This document shows, one piece after another, positions 7,165 through 9,430 of a DNA stretch of 9,430 nt. The stretch lies in assembly GCA_001310715.1 (NCBI GenBank), contig BAXV01000109.1:1-9430 (forward strand). Direction: 5' to 3'. A program made the position numbers and the translations under genes. The stretch comes from Pseudovibrio sp. JCM 19062 (GTDB taxonomy: Bacteria; Pseudomonadota; Alphaproteobacteria; Rhizobiales; Stappiaceae). The notes under the pieces are model-generated. The model had not been told where the DNA came from, searched no databases, and saw only the letters and a program-made list of their open reading frames with translations. Position 1 is the stretch's first letter; the number at the start of each line of letters is the position of its first letter.

Positions 7165-8158
7165 GCACTTACTCCAATACTGCGAGACAAGCGTGCACCA
7201 CGCTGCTTGAAGCATTTGGTAGAGAACAGCACGTTGCTACTCATCACATGCTGTGTTGCCATGCCGGAAAGCCGGTTGATGACCTCCAGCGCCTCTTCGC
7301 GGCTGTTCGCATGAGTCATCGTGTAAAGATTGTAGGGCCAGAGCGGCATCTCTCTGTTGCGCTGATAACAAAGGCTGACCATGGGATCGGCGGAGAACAT
7401 GGCGCCCACTTCATCAACATGCTCATCGCGCACATTCCAGACCGACATGGCGTTGGCCCTGTAACCAATGGAGCGGTGACGAACGACCACGCCAAAGCGG
7501 CGGATAATACCAGCGGCCTGCAATACCTTCAGCCGCTCAAGCACCGAGGTTTCAGAGCGCCCCAGCTTCAGCGCAATGCGCAGGAACGGGCGGTCAGAAA
7601 GCGGGATGCCGTCAGACAGTTCCTCAAGTAAACCGAGATCATCCTGCTCCAGAACCGACAGATCGACAGGCGGGAGCACCGGGGTCTTTTGGTCCACCCG
7701 CTGCTGTGTCAGTGAGAACCCCAGATCCAGATGGAATGCTTTTTCCATGCGAAAGGCATGAACCACCAGATTTGTCGCGTTCTCGATACGTGCAAGCGTG
7801 GCCTCCAACATCGCGCGGTTGCGCTCAACCACCACGAACCAGATGTTGAGATCATTCTCACGCAGGTAGTTGTGATTGACCCCCGGCTCGTCGTTGATGA
7901 TCTGCGCTGCCGTCTCCACAAGATGGGGAGCGCAGCAACTGCTGCCAGACAGCTTGCACTTACGGTATTGGGTGCCAGCACAGCCCCAATGCGCGAGATG
8001 ACCCCATCGGCCGCAAGCTGCTCGTAACGCCTGATCGCGTCCGAAGCGTGCACTCCGGCTTCGCGGCCTATGTTGTTAAATGGCTTGGGAACAAGCGGAA
8101 AATTGTGCTGCCACCTGTCCACCAGCGCCAAATCGGTATCACTCAGCTGTGCACTCAT
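7161..8158 (-). CDS. nirDL: NirDL, fused siroheme decarboxylase subunits D and L (one frameshift)
   Basis: The restored product is about 332 residues, twice the single-subunit size, and holds two Lrp/AsnC-like units. Unit D (about 1-150) starts MSAQLSDTDLALVDRW and contains NYLRENDLNIWFVVVE. Unit L (about 165-332) starts LEQDDLGLLEELSDGIPLSD and contains VVRHRSIGYRANAMSVW and CYQRNREMPLWPYNLY, with the branch's conserved His in RHR. D-L fusions are known in Paracoccus-type and Hydrogenobacter nir clusters, so the joined gene is expected. The single frameshift lies near 7929-7935, where AAVAA should continue as PHLVETAAQIIND. The fusion point itself (about 7680-7700) is in one frame. GGGGGAG precedes the ATG at 8158; the gap to nirF is 59 bases and holds GC-rich repeats that could fold. 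The stop overlaps nirG. Confidence 0.88.
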
Positions 8159-8217
8159 ATCGCAAACTCCCCCAATTGCCCGGCGAACCACCGCCGCCGC
8201 TGCCGGAAAGCCGGGAC

Positions 8218-9398
8218 TTAAAGCCCCAGCTGGTGTGCACGTGATGTAAAGAAGATGCCGCTTGGCTTTTCTGCGGGCAGAACCTCTTTCAAGGAGAAAT
8301 CCGAGGTGTCGTAGACATGGATTTCGTTCTTGTCGCGAACGGACATCCAGACTTCATTGCCACGTGGTGTGAACTCCATGTGCAGCACACCCGGTCCCGG
8401 CTTCATGGTCTTGATGATCTTACGGTCCAGAATGTCGATCACTTGAATGGTGTCGTTATGCGGTGGTGCGAAGTTCACCCAGATCTGGCGACCATCAGGC
8501 GGGCCATGGCAAACACAGGCTGCCCGTGCACTTGCACGCGGTCCACCTCGGTAAAGTCGCGCTCATCCATGAACAGCACTTCGTGACGGCCAATGGCTGG
8601 TAGCGCATACATGCCGTTGGCTTTCGCCCAGCCTTCCAGATGCGGCATCTTATAGACCGGCAGCGGCTCTTCGCCTTTGCCGTAACCATCCATGATGCGC
8701 TCAACCTTCAGCGGCTCTTTCCAAAGGTCCACGTGGGCCAGACCATCTTCGCCAAACAGGCCGACGATGTAGTGGCGACCATCCCCGGTCACCAGCGCGT
8801 CATATGGGAAGACGCCAATGTCTTCTAGCTTGGTGATTTCAGGTTTCAGACTCTTGGAATAGTCAAGAATCCACGTCTGCTCGCCATCCCATAGGGAAAA
8901 CGCAAAGCGGCGGCCCGGCAGGTCAACAAGGCCGATGGTTTTGGACTGGTTGCCCACTTCATCGTAAATCGCAGGCACTTCGGAGACCAGCTCCAGCGTG
9001 TCGGCGTCGAACACATTCACGCCGCCGGGCTTGTAGTTGGCAACGGCGATCAGCTTGCCATCATCAGAGATCGCCCCGCCAATGGAATTGCCCGCCTGCA
9101 TGACGCGGCCCACCAGCTTGCCGGTGAGCATGTCCACCTTGGACAAGCCGCCATCACGGCCAAACACATATGCGTAACGCTCGTCACGGGAGTACACGAC
9201 AGAAGCGTGCGAGAGGTTGCCCAACCCTTCCACTTGCGCCAGCACGGTGCGATCCGTGCTCTCAACAATCAGAGCTGTTCCTGTGGCTCGTTCAATGATC
9301 AGACCCAGATCGCCCGTGGCGCGCAGGTCGTCAGAACTGGCTGCAGAAGCAAATAAAAGACCCGCGCTTAAGGCGGCGGCAGCAAATAACGTCTTCAC
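8218..9398 (-). CDS. nirF: NirF, periplasmic heme d1 biosynthesis protein (one frameshift)
   Basis: The restored protein has about 393 residues and forms a d1-type beta propeller like the C-terminal part of NirS and NirN, without a cytochrome c domain (no CxxCH). Residues 1-22 are a signal peptide with core LSAGLLFASAA; there is no lipobox cysteine, so it should be a soluble periplasmic protein, as in Paracoccus and unlike lipoprotein forms. Family landmarks include NLSHASVVYSRDERYAYVFGRDGG, IGGAISDDGK and KPSGIFFTSRAHQLGL at the end. NirF is required for heme d1 formation; it binds a late intermediate, but its exact reaction is not settled. The start is GTG at 9398 with AGGAG about 9 bases upstream, overlapping the preceding stop as GTGA. 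The frameshift lies near 8498-8500: adding one C restores ARPDGRQIWVNF in place of an early stop. Confidence 0.92.
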
Positions 9399-9430
9399 TT
9401 GAATGCTCCTGTTTTCAGACCTTCTGCGAT
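9395..9430 (-). CDS. Last 11 codons of an upstream gene, cut by the right edge
   Basis: The minus strand from base 9430 reads IAEGLKTGAFK and then TGA at 9397-9395. That stop overlaps the nirF start as GTGA, the same kind of junction seen between nirDL, nirG and nirH, which supports this short piece as a real gene end. Known clusters usually have nirC just before nirF, and nirE is another candidate, but eleven residues are too few to decide. Confidence 0.4.
   Translation of the reverse strand: MAEGLKTGAFK

Noticed and set aside
1..9430. tRNA or rRNA genes, CRISPR arrays, insertion sequences, riboswitches
   Set aside because: No regularly spaced repeats, transposase motifs, terminal inverted repeats or structured RNA signatures were seen.

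Overview
The window carries most of a heme d1 biosynthesis (nir) cluster of a cytochrome cd1-type (nirS-type) denitrifying bacterium. On the minus strand, in transcription order from the right edge, it reads: last codons of an unidentified gene - nirF - nirDL (fused) - nirG - nirH - nirJ - nirN - a two-domain CbiX-type sirohydrochlorin chelatase-like gene. Gene order and protein motifs resemble alphaproteobacterial nir clusters of the Paracoccus type, so an alphaproteobacterium is the best guess (inference). The structural gene nirS, and nirE/nirC, are not in the window and presumably lie beyond the right edge.

Layout from the left. Positions 1-519 (minus) hold an open reading frame that runs off the left edge and encodes a secreted protein rich in His, Asp and Arg. 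Positions 520-770 are intergenic, with two hairpins. Positions 771-1196 (minus) encode a GNAT acetyltransferase. Positions 1197-1781 hold no convincing gene, but end in a well-formed FNR/Dnr-type promoter. Positions 1782-2503 (plus) encode a CRP/FNR-family regulator of the Dnr/NnrR type, convergent with the nir operon only 12 bases from its end. Positions 2516-9430 are the nir operon, tightly packed with overlapping start and stop codons, so probably one transcript with translational coupling.

How the genes fit together: siroheme is the precursor. The CbiX-like protein could insert iron into sirohydrochlorin. NirDL, NirG and NirH decarboxylate siroheme to 12,18-didecarboxysiroheme. The radical SAM enzyme NirJ removes two propionates. 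NirF and NirN act in the periplasm, NirN finishing the macrocycle and handing it to NirS. The regulator probably switches this on under low oxygen with nitric oxide.

The main oddity is that almost every gene is broken by single-base frameshifts: 10 that can be placed with confidence plus one possible. Joining the frames restores complete, well-conserved proteins every time. This looks more like indel errors in the sequence than decay of the genes, but the sequence alone cannot settle it. Coordinates below therefore span whole restored genes.
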